The notes beneath the pieces were generated by a model, which searched no databases, was not told the origin of the DNA, and saw only the letters and a list, made by a program, of their open reading frames with translations. From NCBI GenBank assembly GCA_001298575.1, contig LJCV01000300.1, positions 1 through 39,107 of the forward strand: a stretch of 39,107 nt of DNA. The letters are read 5' to 3'. The position numbers and the translations under genes are program-made. The DNA comes from Actinobacteria bacterium OK074. Lineage in GTDB: Bacteria; Actinomycetota; Actinomycetes; Streptomycetales; Streptomycetaceae. This document shows positions 16,215 through 24,899 of the stretch, in pieces; the stretch's first letter is position 1, and every line of letters begins with the position of its first letter.

Positions 16215-17152
16215 CGGCCGGCTCCTACGAGGTCGGGGGACGTGGTGGTGTCGTCCGCTGCGTTTGCGTTGTCGTCTGCTGCCTCGGTCAACACGGGCGC
16301 CGCTTCCGGTTGTTCCGCCCCCGGCACCTTTTCGCGCACCTTTTCCCGGAACTTCTCCCGCCCGGACTCCAGCCGCCGCGCCTCCCGCCCAGGCGTCCGT
16401 ACGGCCGCGAGCGCGATGCCCAGCAGGGCGCCCGCCACGATCGCGTCCAGCCAGTAGTGGTTGGCGGTGCCGACGATCACCAGCAGGGTCACCAGCGGGT
16501 GCAGCAGCCACAGCCAGCGCCAGCGGGAGCGGGTGGCGGCGATCAGCCCGATCGCCACCATCAGCGCCCAGCCGAAGTGCAGCGAGGGCATCGCGGCGAA
16601 CTGGTTGGCCAGGGTGTCGCTCTCCGGGTGCGAGCCGTACACCGTCGGCCCGTACACCTGCCCGGTGTCGACCAGCCCGGTCCCGGCGAGCAGCCGGGGC
16701 GGGGCGAGCGGGAAGGTGAGGTGCAGCGCCAGCGCGGCCCCGGTGACCAGGGCCAGGGCCCGGCGCGACCACACGTAGTGCGCGGGGCGCCGCAGGTACA
16801 TCCACACCAGGAAGGCGGCGGTGGCCGGGAAGTGCACGACCGCGTAGTAGGTGTTCGCGATGTGCACCAGGGTGTCGCCGTGCAGCAGCAGCGACTGCAC
16901 GGCGCCCTCGCCGGGCAGGTGCAGGTCGCGCTCCCACCGCCACACCCGGCGCGCGTTGGCGAAGGCCGTGGCGGTGTGGCCGTCGGCCAGCTGCCGGCCG
17001 AACTTGTAGACGAGGAAGAGCCCCGCGACGAGCAGGAGTTCACGGACGAGCGGCGGTCGCGAAGTCGCGCCCGGCCGCGCCGGTTCGGCTGTCGCGGGCT
17101 CGGCTGTCGTGGGCTCGGTTCTGTCAGGTGCAGGCTCGGTTGCGGATAGCAT
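16211..17152 (-). CDS. PAP2-family membrane phosphatase (Aur1/IPC-synthase-like)
   Basis: 313 residues. After a Pro/Thr/Glu-rich N-terminus there are about six membrane segments. The PAP2 signature lies in the second half: a G-S-H-P element, AAMPSLHFGWALMVAIG (catalytic His of PSLH) and ANHYWLDAIVAGALLG (second His with Asp). The layout matches the PAP2_3 branch, which includes inositol-phosphorylceramide synthases and bacterial phosphatidylinositol-type enzymes. It should act on a lipid phosphate or transfer a phospho-head group at the membrane. ATG at 17152 follows AGGGGGCCGGGG; frames further upstream run into the palindromic control region. Overlaps the DMT permease gene by 4 bp. Divergent TetR gene. 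Confidence 0.9.
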   Translation of the reverse strand: MLSATEPAPDRTEPTTAEPATAEPARPGATSRPPLVRELLLVAGLFLVYKFGRQLADGHTATAFANARRVWRWERDLHLPGEGAVQSLLLHGDTLVHIANTYYAVVHFPATAAFLVWMYLRRPAHYVWSRRALALVTGAALALHLTFPLAPPRLLAGTGLVDTGQVYGPTVYGSHPESDTLANQFAAMPSLHFGWALMVAIGLIAATRSRWRWLWLLHPLVTLLVIVGTANHYWLDAIVAGALLGIALAAVRTPGREARRLESGREKFREKVREKVPGAEQPEAAPVLTEAADDNANAADDTTTSPDLVGAGR

Positions 17153-17255
17153 CCCCGGCCCCCTTGCTGATGTGCGTGCTGGGTGGTGTGTGGTGAGCCC
17201 AGGACAAGGTCCACTCGGGGGCGTTCGACACGGGAGTGGGTCCTGTCCAAGACTC

Positions 17256-17309
17256 ATCGATACGCCACTGTACCGAAACGAAGTCGTTCCGGTACAGTGG
17301 CGTATCGAT
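17256..17309. promoter_or_regulatory. 54-bp near-perfect palindrome, probable TetR operator
   Basis: Two perfect 20-nt arms, ATCGATACGCCACTGTACCG and its reverse complement, flank a 14-nt centre. The centre itself continues as AACGA-AG-TCGTT after one mismatch. Each 20-nt arm also contains an imperfect palindrome (CGATACG / TGTACCG), so the site looks like two back-to-back operators. It lies between the PAP2-permease operon and the TetR gene, 104 bp upstream of each start, which is ideal for a repressor that controls both directions. Confidence 0.8.
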
Positions 17310-17415
17310 GTAGCCTTGTGAATCGGGACACCCCCGGCGGATCCCGCGCACAGGGCGCGAAGACCCGAGAAGACCCGAAGAGCGGACGAACGGCACGGCG
17401 AGGAGGCAGGGAGTC

Positions 17416-18030
17416 ATGACGTCACAGGCAGCGGACGCGGCCCACACGGGTGCCGCCTCCCGTCGCTCCAAGCTCACGCCGGAGCGCGAGCAGGAGTTCT
17501 TCGAGGCCGTGCTCGACCAGATCCGCGACTGCGGCTACGACGCCGTCACCATGGAGGGCGTCGCGGCCAGCACCCGGTGCAGCAAGTCCACGCTCTACCG
17601 GCAGTGGAAGACCAAGCCCCAGTTCGTCTCCGCCGCCCTGCGCGCCACCCGCTGTGTGCGGCTCGCGGGCATCGACACCGGCTCGCTCACCGGTGACCTG
17701 CGCGCCGTGGCCCGGGCCGCCGCCGACCTGTCCGGCCGGGACACCCGGCTGCTGCACGCGCTCACCCACGCGGTGATGCAGGACGAGGAGTTGCAGGAGG
17801 CGCTGCGCGAGACGTTCGTCGAACCCGAACTGGACGCGCTGCGCGAGATCCTCCGGCGCGGCGTCGAGCGCGGCGAGGTCGCGGCCGACCATCCGGCGCT
17901 GCCGTACGTCGCGGTCCAGCTGTTCGGCGCGCTGCGGGTCCGGCCCGTCCTGGAAGGACGGTTCGCCGACGAGGAGTACCTCAAGGGCTTTGTGGAGGCG
18001 GTGCTGATCCCGTCGCTGGGCCTCACCTAG
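17416..18030 (+). CDS. TetR-family transcriptional regulator
   Basis: 204 residues. The N-terminal helix-turn-helix is classic TetR: REQEFFEAVLDQIRDCGYDAVTMEGVAASTRCSKSTLYRQWKTKPQFV (about residues 23-70). A helical ligand/dimerisation domain of the TetR C-terminal type follows (LHALTHAVMQDEELQEALRETFVEPELDALREIL). Strong ribosome-binding site GAGGAGGCAGGGA before ATG. It is probably a repressor of the divergent PAP2-permease operon and of itself, acting at the 54-bp palindrome. The inducer is unknown. A long hairpin starts 4 bp after the stop. Confidence 0.95.
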   Translation: MTSQAADAAHTGAASRRSKLTPEREQEFFEAVLDQIRDCGYDAVTMEGVAASTRCSKSTLYRQWKTKPQFVSAALRATRCVRLAGIDTGSLTGDLRAVARAAADLSGRDTRLLHALTHAVMQDEELQEALRETFVEPELDALREILRRGVERGEVAADHPALPYVAVQLFGALRVRPVLEGRFADEEYLKGFVEAVLIPSLGLT

Positions 18031-18033
18031 GAC

Positions 18034-18070
18034 CGGGTCGCCGTCCGCGGGATGACCGGACGGCGACCCG
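18034..18070 (+). terminator. Strong hairpin terminator of TetR gene
   Basis: A 14-bp perfect stem (CGGGTCGCCGTCCG pairing with CGGACGGCGACCCG) with a 9-nt loop, starting 4 bp after the stop codon. No U-tract. Confidence 0.75.
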
Positions 18071-18110
18071 CACGCGCCGCACCGTGGGGACGGGGGCGGC
18101 GCGCACCCCC

Positions 18111-18159
18111 CGGCCGGGCGGGTCCCTCACTTGAGCGGAGTGGGGGACCCGCCCGGCCG
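18111..18159 (-). terminator. Strong hairpin terminator of DUF2510 gene
   Basis: A 16-bp perfect stem, CGGCCGGGCGGGTCCC with its complement, around a 17-nt loop that itself has CACT/AGTG pairing. It lies 30 bp beyond the stop of the minus-strand gene and, with the hairpin at 18034-18070, separates two converging transcripts. Confidence 0.75.
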
Positions 18160-18188
18160 AACCGTTTCGGCCGGGCTCGTCCCCGGGC

Positions 18189-19349
18189 TCACACGTTCGA
18201 GCCGCTGCCGGAACCGGACGCCGCCTTGATGCCCTTGGTGATCGTGTCCAGCACGGACAGCTTGAGCGCGTGCGCGCCGTTGGCGTCGATGCCGAACCGG
18301 ACCACCACCAGCTGCGAGGTCTGCCCGGGCGCGGGGAAGACCAGCGACTCGACGTAACCGTCGGCGCCCTTCTTCGTGACCGCCTTCCAGCGGACCATGT
18401 AGCCCTTCTGCCCGGCCACCGTGACCGCCTCGGAGGCCAGCACCTCGTGCGAGCTGATCCCGCCGTACGCGGCACCGCCGTAGGACTCCTTGGCGTTCGC
18501 CGCGATGTCCTCCTTGGCCGCGGCCTCCGCCGTGGTGGACTTCAGGCCCTGCGCCACCGCGGCCGTCGAGTACGCCCCGCCGGCCGTGCAGGTGCTCGAC
18601 GTGTCGCCCGGGCACTTGTACGAGTCCGACGAGCTGACCTGGGCGCCCGTCGTGCCGGACTGGCCGGTCCAGCCGTCCGGGACCTTGATGCTGATCCCGT
18701 CGAGCGCGTCGAGCGCGTACCCGTCCTCCGTCTGCGGCTGCGCGGACTGACCGGGCGCGGGCGACTGCCCGCCGCTGCTGCCGCCGCCGTTCTGCCCGAA
18801 GGGCAGGCCGCCCGAACCGCCGGTACCGCCCTGCCCCTCCGTGCCGCCGGTACCGCCCTGGCCGCCGAAGCCGCCACCGGCCTGGCCGCCGCCGGGGCCG
18901 CCCTGCGCGGACGTGGTGTTGCTGTCGCCGCCGTCACGGGTCAGCGCGTACGCGCCGATCCCGATGCTCACGAGGACCGCGGCCGCCACGCCCACGGCTA
19001 TCCCGGTCCGCATCCTGCGTTTGCCGCCCACGGGGGGCGTCGCCGGATACGCGGGATAGACCGTGCCGTCGGGCGCCGTCCACGCGGGCGTCGCCGGCGC
19101 GGCACCGCCGTCCGGCGAGGCGAGGACGTCCGGTGCCGGGGCGCCGTCCGGAACGGGATCGCCTTCCGGCGCCGCGGCCGGGAACGTCCCGGCGGCGGGT
19201 TCCTGCTCCGGGGGACCCCACACCGTGGCCGAACCCTTCGCCCGGGTCCGGTCCGTCCACGTCTTTCCGTCCCACCAGCGCTCGGTGGCGGGTCCGTCAC
19301 TTGTCTGCCCGGGGTCGGGATACCACCCGGGGGGAGTCACCTGCGTCAT
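18189..19349 (-). CDS. DUF2510 membrane-anchored protein of unknown function
   Basis: 386 residues. An N-terminal DUF2510 module (PPGWYPDPGQTSDGPATERWWDGKTWTDRTR, about 6-36) is followed by a Pro/Ala-rich cytoplasmic linker and one transmembrane helix (TGIAVGVAAAVLVSIGIGAYAL, about 117-138). A Gly/Gln/Ser-rich external spacer (about 145-210, many GGxGG) leads to a C-terminal globular domain of about 170 residues (DGISIKVPDGWTGQ, YKCPGDTSSTCTAGGAY with a likely disulphide, GGISSHEVLASEAVTVAGQKGYMVRWKAVTKKG). That domain is common in Streptomyces but without known function. It probably displays the domain outside the membrane. ATG start is preferred since DUF2510 begins at once. Confidence 0.85.
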   Translation of the reverse strand: MTQVTPPGWYPDPGQTSDGPATERWWDGKTWTDRTRAKGSATVWGPPEQEPAAGTFPAAAPEGDPVPDGAPAPDVLASPDGGAAPATPAWTAPDGTVYPAYPATPPVGGKRRMRTGIAVGVAAAVLVSIGIGAYALTRDGGDSNTTSAQGGPGGGQAGGGFGGQGGTGGTEGQGGTGGSGGLPFGQNGGGSSGGQSPAPGQSAQPQTEDGYALDALDGISIKVPDGWTGQSGTTGAQVSSSDSYKCPGDTSSTCTAGGAYSTAAVAQGLKSTTAEAAAKEDIAANAKESYGGAAYGGISSHEVLASEAVTVAGQKGYMVRWKAVTKKGADGYVESLVFPAPGQTSQLVVVRFGIDANGAHALKLSVLDTITKGIKAASGSGSGSNV

Positions 19350-19669
19350 GGACCCACCGTATGAGGTACGTGTGAAAGGGGCATGAGAGGGATCGCGCCC
19401 CGACGGGGACGCGAGCGACCACGACGGCCCGCACCCGACATCGGACCTCGTGGTTTCCGCGCGTCCGGCGTGCACCCGGCGCTGAAAACCCCTTGTGTTG
19501 ACGCACGGTCGGAGATCCGGCACCTGGTCGGACCCCCACCGCGTCGCCCCGGCGGCCGGCCGCCGTCACTCGTGAAGGCAACAGCTGTGCCGACCTGCCA
19601 CCACCGGACTCCCCTGACGGCTACGCTCGTTGTCCGTACGTCGTTTGGGCGACCTGGGGAGGTAGCGGG
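19350..19669. other. Divergent intergenic region
   Basis: 320 bp between the DUF2510 gene and the divergent ATPase gene, with no coding content recognised. TTGACG at 19498-19503 and TACGCT at 19622-19627 resemble promoter hexamers for the plus strand, but neither has a partner at proper spacing. No convincing operator palindrome was seen. Confidence 0.4.
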
Positions 19670-22345
19670 ATGACGGAGGTCCGGCCCGGCGCGGCCGCCC
19701 CGGGCGCGCTGTGGGAACGCGACGAGGAGATCGCCGCCATCGAGCGCGCCGTCGAAGCCGTGCGCACCGACGCCCCCTCCGCGGGACCGGGACGGTTACT
19801 GGTGATCAGCGGCGAGGCCGGCATCGGCAAGACCGCCCTGCTCGGCGAGGCCCGCCGGATCGCCGAGGAACGCGGCTGCACCGTGTGGTCGGCGCGCGGC
19901 GGCGAGACCGTCTCCTCCGTCCCCTACAACGTCGTACGGCAGTTGCTCCAGCCCGCGCTGATCTCGCTCATGCCCGAGGAGGCGCGCGCCTACCTCGAGG
20001 ACGCCTACGACATCGCGGGCCCCGCCCTCGGGATAGCGGACCCCGGCGACCTCCAGCCGGACCCGCAGGGCGTGTGCGACGGCCTGGTCAACGCGGTGCG
20101 CGGACTCGCCCGGCGCTACTGGCCACTGGTCCTGCTGATCGACGACGCGCACTGGGCCGACCAGGAGACCCTGCGCTGGCTGGCCGCGTTCACCGACCGC
20201 CTGGAGGGCCAGTCCGTCCTCGTGATCGTCGCCCGGCGCCCCGGCGAGGCCCCCGCGGAACACGCCCACCACCTCGAACGCGTGGCCGCCACGGCCGGTC
20301 CCGCGGCCCTGCTGCGCGCCCTGACCCCCGACGCCACCGCGGGCATCACCCGCGCCACCGTGGGCGAACACGCCGACGACGCGTTCTGCCGCGAGGTGTG
20401 GGCGGTCACCGCGGGCAACCCGTACAACACCGTCGAACTCCTCGCCAAGGTGCAGGACAGCGGACTCGACCCCGTCGAGGCGTTCGCCGCCGAACTGCGC
20501 GCCCTGAACAACTCCGCCCGCGGCACCGGACTCGTCGCCCGTCTCGAAGGGCTCGGCCTGGAGGCCAACCGGTTCGCGTGGGCGGCGGCCATCCTCACCA
20601 CCGGCATCTCCGTGGACCTGGTGGCCCGGCTCACCGCCATGAAACGGCCCGAGGCCGAGCACTGCGCCGCACTCCTGCGCTCCGCCCGCGTCCTGAAGCC
20701 CGCCGAGCCCGTGAAGGGCCAAGTCGCCGGCGGCGAGCTGGAGTTCGTCCACCCGCTGATCGCCAGCGCGGTGTACAACTCCATCCCCGGATCCGTGTGC
20801 ACCGCACTGCACGGCATGGCCGCCCGCGTCGTCACCGACTCCGGACTCGGCGCCGCGGCCGCCTCCCGCCACCTCCTGGAGGTGTACCCGGACGACGACG
20901 CCGAACTCGTCGAGCAGATGCGCGAGGCCGCCCGCGAACACCTCGCCGTCGGCGCCCCCGAGGCGGCCCGCCGCTGCCTGGAACGCGCCCTGAAGGAACC
21001 GCCCCGCCCCGAGGTGCACGCGCACGTCCTCTACGAACTGGGCTGCGCCACCCTGCTCACCTCACCGGCCGCCACCATCGACCACCTCCAACGCGCCCTC
21101 GGCACACCCGGATTCGACGGCCCCGACCGCGTCGACGCCGTCTACCGCCTCTCCCAGGCCATGCTCCACAACGACCAGCTCGACGACGCCATCCGCACCG
21201 TCGACGCGGAGGCCGCCCGGCTCCCCGCGGGACCCGACCGGCTGCGCCTCCAGGCCGCGCACTACATCTGGGAGGGCATCCAGTCCCTGGACGCGACCGC
21301 GCCCACCCGCTCCCACGGCCTGGCCGAACTCGCCGCGAGCGTCGGCGGCCGGGACAACTCCGAGCGCGTCCTGCTGATCGTGCGCGGCTTCGACGCCCTG
21401 ATCCGCGGCGAGAGCGCCGAACAGGTCGTGGAGTACTGCGACCGCGCCCTCGTCAACGGGCGGCTCGCCCCCGGCCTGGGCTGGACCGACACCGAGTGGG
21501 GCGTCGAACTCCAGCTGATGCTGAGCTGCACGTACATCTACACCGACCGGCTCGACCGGGCCGTGAGCCTGCTGACCGAGGGCCTGGACACCTACACGGG
21601 CGCGGGCTGGCTCGGCGGCCACCTCGCCATGGCGAAGGGGTTCCTCGGACTCGCGCACCGCAGGCGCGGCCAGTTGCGGGAGGCGGAGCAGCACCAGCGC
21701 GACGCGGTGCGCCTCGCCGAACGCGTCGGCCGCGGACTGCCCCTGTACTGGGCAGCGCTCTGCGGACTCGTCGACACCCTGCTCGCCCGCGGCCACTACG
21801 GGCAGGCCGAACAGGTCGCCGAGGAGTGGGGGTTCGCCCCGCCGTACCCGAACACCATCGTGCTGCCCGACCTGCGCTCCGTCCGCGGCCGGCTGCTGCT
21901 GGCCACCGGCCGCGTCAAGGACGGCATCAACGAACTCGAAGCCGCGGAGAAGGCCGCGACCGCGCGCGGCTCCAACAACCCCGTCCTCACGCCCTGGGCG
22001 GCCGACCTGGCCCGCGCACTGGCCACCGACGACCCCCGGCGCGCCGCGGAACTGGCCCTCGCCGTACGCCAGCAGGCCGAACGGTTCGGCACGGACACGG
22101 CCATAGGGGAGGCCCTGCGGTGCGCCGCCGCGCTGGAGACCGGACAGCGGGCCGCCGCGCTGTACGCCAAGGCCGCGGCCTACCTGGAGGCATCGCCCTG
22201 TGCGTACGAGCACGCCGTGGCGAGAGTCGAGTACGGGGTCGCCATCCGCTCGGAGGAGAAACTGAGGCGGGGGATGGAGCTGGCGCGTACGTGCGGGGCG
22301 GACGGGTTGGTGGTGCGGGCGGAGGAGGCGTTGGGGCGGTTGTAG
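19670..22345 (+). CDS. STAND/LAL-type ATPase without DNA-binding domain; TTA codon
   Basis: 891 residues. The NTPase domain carries Walker A ISGEAGIGKTALL (about 47-59) and Walker B LVLLIDDAHWADQETLRWL. A long TPR-like helical region runs to the end. The C-terminus (EEKLRRGMELARTCGADGLVVRAEEALGRL) stops where LuxR-type relatives go on to a helix-turn-helix, which is absent, so it may act as a protein-binding switch rather than a direct DNA-binding activator. Leu43, just before Walker A, is encoded by TTA (19796-19798). In Streptomyces this codon is read only by the bldA tRNA, implying production tied to development or late growth. Good ribosome-binding site GGGGAGG. It converges on the pca operon; no functional link is evident. 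Confidence 0.88.
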   Translation: MTEVRPGAAAPGALWERDEEIAAIERAVEAVRTDAPSAGPGRLLVISGEAGIGKTALLGEARRIAEERGCTVWSARGGETVSSVPYNVVRQLLQPALISLMPEEARAYLEDAYDIAGPALGIADPGDLQPDPQGVCDGLVNAVRGLARRYWPLVLLIDDAHWADQETLRWLAAFTDRLEGQSVLVIVARRPGEAPAEHAHHLERVAATAGPAALLRALTPDATAGITRATVGEHADDAFCREVWAVTAGNPYNTVELLAKVQDSGLDPVEAFAAELRALNNSARGTGLVARLEGLGLEANRFAWAAAILTTGISVDLVARLTAMKRPEAEHCAALLRSARVLKPAEPVKGQVAGGELEFVHPLIASAVYNSIPGSVCTALHGMAARVVTDSGLGAAAASRHLLEVYPDDDAELVEQMREAAREHLAVGAPEAARRCLERALKEPPRPEVHAHVLYELGCATLLTSPAATIDHLQRALGTPGFDGPDRVDAVYRLSQAMLHNDQLDDAIRTVDAEAARLPAGPDRLRLQAAHYIWEGIQSLDATAPTRSHGLAELAASVGGRDNSERVLLIVRGFDALIRGESAEQVVEYCDRALVNGRLAPGLGWTDTEWGVELQLMLSCTYIYTDRLDRAVSLLTEGLDTYTGAGWLGGHLAMAKGFLGLAHRRRGQLREAEQHQRDAVRLAERVGRGLPLYWAALCGLVDTLLARGHYGQAEQVAEEWGFAPPYPNTIVLPDLRSVRGRLLLATGRVKDGINELEAAEKAATARGSNNPVLTPWAADLARALATDDPRRAAELALAVRQQAERFGTDTAIGEALRCAAALETGQRAAALYAKAAAYLEASPCAYEHAVARVEYGVAIRSEEKLRRGMELARTCGADGLVVRAEEALGRL

Positions 22346-22434
22346 GGGCGTTGCCGGGGGCGGACCGTGTGCGGCTGGTCGCGCAGCCCTCGTGCGGGGG
22401 GCGCGGCTGAAGTCCCCCTGGCCGCACTGTCTGC

Positions 22435-23556
22435 TCAGCCCTCGTCCTCCTCGGCCAGCACCCGCTGTGCCGCCGCGAACGCCGAGTTCGCCGCGGGCAC
22501 CCCGCAGTACACGGCCGTCTGGAGCAGCACCGCGCCGATCTCCTCCGGTGTGAGCCCGTTGCGGCGGGCCGCCCTTACGTGCATGGCGAGTTCGTCGTAG
22601 TGGCCGTGTGCGACCAGCGCCGTCAGGGTGATCATGCTGCGTTCGCGGCGGGACAGGGTCGGGTCGGTCCAGATCTCGCCCCACGCGTAGCGGGAGATGA
22701 AGTCCTGGAAGCGCGCCGTGAACGCGGTCTGCCGGGACTGCGCCCGGTCGACGTGCGTGTCGCCGAGGACCTCGCGGCGCACCGCCATGCCCTGCCGGGC
22801 GCCGCCGTTCACGTGGGCCCGCAGCGCCGTGAGTACGGCCTCGGGGCACTGCGCGGGTGCCAGGTGCGAGGCGCCCGGCAGTTCGACGAGGGTGGCGCCG
22901 GACACCGCGTCCGCGATCTCCCGCAGGTGCGCGGGGGGAGTCGCCGGGTCCTCGCGGCCCGCGATCAGCAGCGTGGGCGCGGTGATGGACGGCAGTTCGG
23001 CCCGCAGGTCGTAGGAGGCGAGCGCGTCGCAGCAGGCGGCGTACGCGTCCGGGTCGGCCGTGCGGTGGTCCTCGACCAGGCGCGGCACGGTGAACCCCGG
23101 TGTGAACCAACGGGAGTCGGCGGCATCGGCCAGCTTTGCGAGCCCTTCGGCGCGGACCCGCTCGGCCCGCTCCCGCCAGGGCCGTTCGCCGTTGAAGTGC
23201 GCGGAGGAGCAGATCGCCGCGAGCGAGGAGACCCGCTCCGGGTGGTGCACGGCCAGGTGCAGGCCCACCGCCCCGCCCAGCGAGACCCCGGCGTACGCGA
23301 ACCGGTCCACGCCCAGCGTGTCGGCGAGTTCGAGCACCAGGGCGGCCAGGTCGGCGACCGTCGCCCCGGGCCCGATCAGGTCCGCGGCCGAACCGCCGTG
23401 CCCGGGCAGGTCCCAGCGCAACACCCGGTGGGTGATGGACAGTTCGGGCGCGACGGCGTCCCACAGCGCGTACGACGTGCCGAGCGAGGGCCCGAGCAGC
23501 AGCGGGGGAGCGGTGGGCGGACCCTCGGCACGGTGGTGGAGGAGTTCGGCGGTCAC
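22435..23556 (-). CDS. pcaL: 3-oxoadipate enol-lactonase / 4-carboxymuconolactone decarboxylase fusion
   Basis: 373 residues with two fused activities. Residues 1 to about 245 form an alpha/beta hydrolase like PcaD (nucleophile elbow GVSLGGAVG, Asp in IAGREDPATPP, His in GASHLAPAQ) that opens 3-oxoadipate enol-lactone. Residues about 255-373 are a PcaC-type carboxymuconolactone decarboxylase (GDTHVDRAQ, FISRYAWGEIWTDPTLSRRERSMITLTALVAHGH, EEIGAVLLQTAVYCGVPAANSAF), which converts 4-carboxymuconolactone to the enol-lactone. Such fusions are known as PcaL in actinobacteria. GTG start overlaps the pcaB stop by 4 bp (GTGA). Last gene of the operon. Confidence 0.95.
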   Translation of the reverse strand: MTAELLHHRAEGPPTAPPLLLGPSLGTSYALWDAVAPELSITHRVLRWDLPGHGGSAADLIGPGATVADLAALVLELADTLGVDRFAYAGVSLGGAVGLHLAVHHPERVSSLAAICSSAHFNGERPWRERAERVRAEGLAKLADAADSRWFTPGFTVPRLVEDHRTADPDAYAACCDALASYDLRAELPSITAPTLLIAGREDPATPPAHLREIADAVSGATLVELPGASHLAPAQCPEAVLTALRAHVNGGARQGMAVRREVLGDTHVDRAQSRQTAFTARFQDFISRYAWGEIWTDPTLSRRERSMITLTALVAHGHYDELAMHVRAARRNGLTPEEIGAVLLQTAVYCGVPAANSAFAAAQRVLAEEDEG

Positions 23557-24899
23557 GGGCGCTCCAGGGCACGGTCGGTGAGGGCACCGGCCGAGCCGGT
23601 GTAACGGGCCGGGTCGGTGAGGTCGTCGAGGTCGACGTCCTTCAACTCCGGCTCTTCGGCGAGGAGTTCACGCAGCGGGCGGCCCTCGGCGTAGGTGCGG
23701 GCGGCCAGTTGGGTGAGCAGTTCCTTGGCGCGGGTCCGGCCCAGTACAGAGGCGAGTTCCGCGGACAGCCGTTCGGAGACGATCAACCCGTGGGTGAGGT
23801 CCAGGTGTTGGCGCATCACGTCCGCGTACACCCTGAGCCCCTCGGTGAGTTCGGCCGCGTCCCGGGCCGCCCCCCCGACCAGCCGCAGCAGGTCCCGCAA
23901 CGGTTCCCACTCGGCGTGCCAGGCCCCGGCCGGCCGCTCGTCCCCGGCGGCCAGCGACCCGTACAGCGTGGCCGCGAGCTGCGGGGCGCGCGCGGAAGCC
24001 GCGGCGATCAGCGTGGACCGCACCGGGTTCGCCTTGTGCGGCATCGCGGACGAACCGCCACCGCTGCCCTCGGCCACCTCGGCGATCTCGGTCCGGGCCA
24101 GGGTCAGCACGTCGACGGCGAGCTTCCCGAGGGCACCCGCCGTGAAAGCCAGCGCCCCGGCCAGGTCCGCGACCGGCGTGCGCAGCGTGTGCCAGGGCAA
24201 CTCCGGCGCCCGCAGCCCCAGTTCACGGGCGTACGCCGCAACGAGCCCGGTCGCGTCCCCGGCGCCGTACGCCGTGAAGGCCGCCAACGTCCCGGCCGCG
24301 CCCCCGAGTTGCGCGGGCAGCCCATCCCGTACGGCCGTCAGGCGGTCCCGGGCGTCGAGCACCAGCGCCCGCCATCCGGCCGCCTTCAGCCCGAACGTCG
24401 TCGGTACGGCGTGCTGGGTGAGCGTGCGTCCCGGCATCGCCGAGTCGCGGTGTTCGGCGGCCAGTCGGGCCAGCGCGCGGGCGGTGCGGGCGAGGTCGTC
24501 CAGGACGAGGCCCAGGGTGCGGGCGGCGACCAGCATCGTGGCCGTGTCGAGGATGTCCTGGCTGGTCGCGCCCCGGTGGACGTAGGGGCCGTACTCCGCG
24601 CCGACCGCCTTCGTCAGGTCGGCCACCAGCGGGATCACCGGGTTGCCGCCGCCGCGGGCGCGCTCGGCGAGGGAGCGCACGTCGAAGCGGGCGGGGTCGG
24701 CCGCCGCGGTCACCGCGGTCGCGGCCCCGGCCGGGGCGAGCCCCGCCGCGGCCTGGGCGCGGGTCAGGGCCGCCTCCGCGTCGAGCAGGGCCCGCAGATA
24801 CGCGGTGTCGCCCGTCGCCTCGGCGGCCGGGGAGCCGGTCCACCCGGGGGCGAGCAGACCGGCGTCGGCGGTGGGACGGACAGGTGGAGGTGATGTCAC
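23553..24899 (-). CDS. pcaB: 3-carboxy-cis,cis-muconate cycloisomerase
   Basis: 448 residues of the fumarase/aspartase superfamily. The signature loop GSSAMPHKANPVRS is clear, along with HRGATSQDILDTATMLVA and MPGRTLTQHAVPTTFGLKAAGW. It cyclises the product of PcaHG to 4-carboxymuconolactone. GTG start overlaps the pcaG stop as GTGA, which fixes the start. The N-terminus (TSPPPVRPTADAGLLAPGW) matches the family's usual beginning. Its own stop overlaps pcaL, so the three genes are translationally chained. Confidence 0.95.
   Translation of the reverse strand: MTSPPPVRPTADAGLLAPGWTGSPAAEATGDTAYLRALLDAEAALTRAQAAAGLAPAGAATAVTAAADPARFDVRSLAERARGGGNPVIPLVADLTKAVGAEYGPYVHRGATSQDILDTATMLVAARTLGLVLDDLARTARALARLAAEHRDSAMPGRTLTQHAVPTTFGLKAAGWRALVLDARDRLTAVRDGLPAQLGGAAGTLAAFTAYGAGDATGLVAAYARELGLRAPELPWHTLRTPVADLAGALAFTAGALGKLAVDVLTLARTEIAEVAEGSGGGSSAMPHKANPVRSTLIAAASARAPQLAATLYGSLAAGDERPAGAWHAEWEPLRDLLRLVGGAARDAAELTEGLRVYADVMRQHLDLTHGLIVSERLSAELASVLGRTRAKELLTQLAARTYAEGRPLRELLAEEPELKDVDLDDLTDPARYTGSAGALTDRALERP

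Noticed and set aside
15156..16943. A 595-codon version of the permease gene reading into the PAP2 gene
   Set aside because: The extra N-terminal part is the PAP2 gene read out of frame; the ATG at 16214 with the ATGA overlap gives a normal permease.
22346..22434. CAGCC...GGCTG hairpin between the ATPase and pcaL genes
   Set aside because: The pairing is short and broken, and resembles common GC-rich intergenic filler in Streptomyces; not strong enough to list as a terminator.
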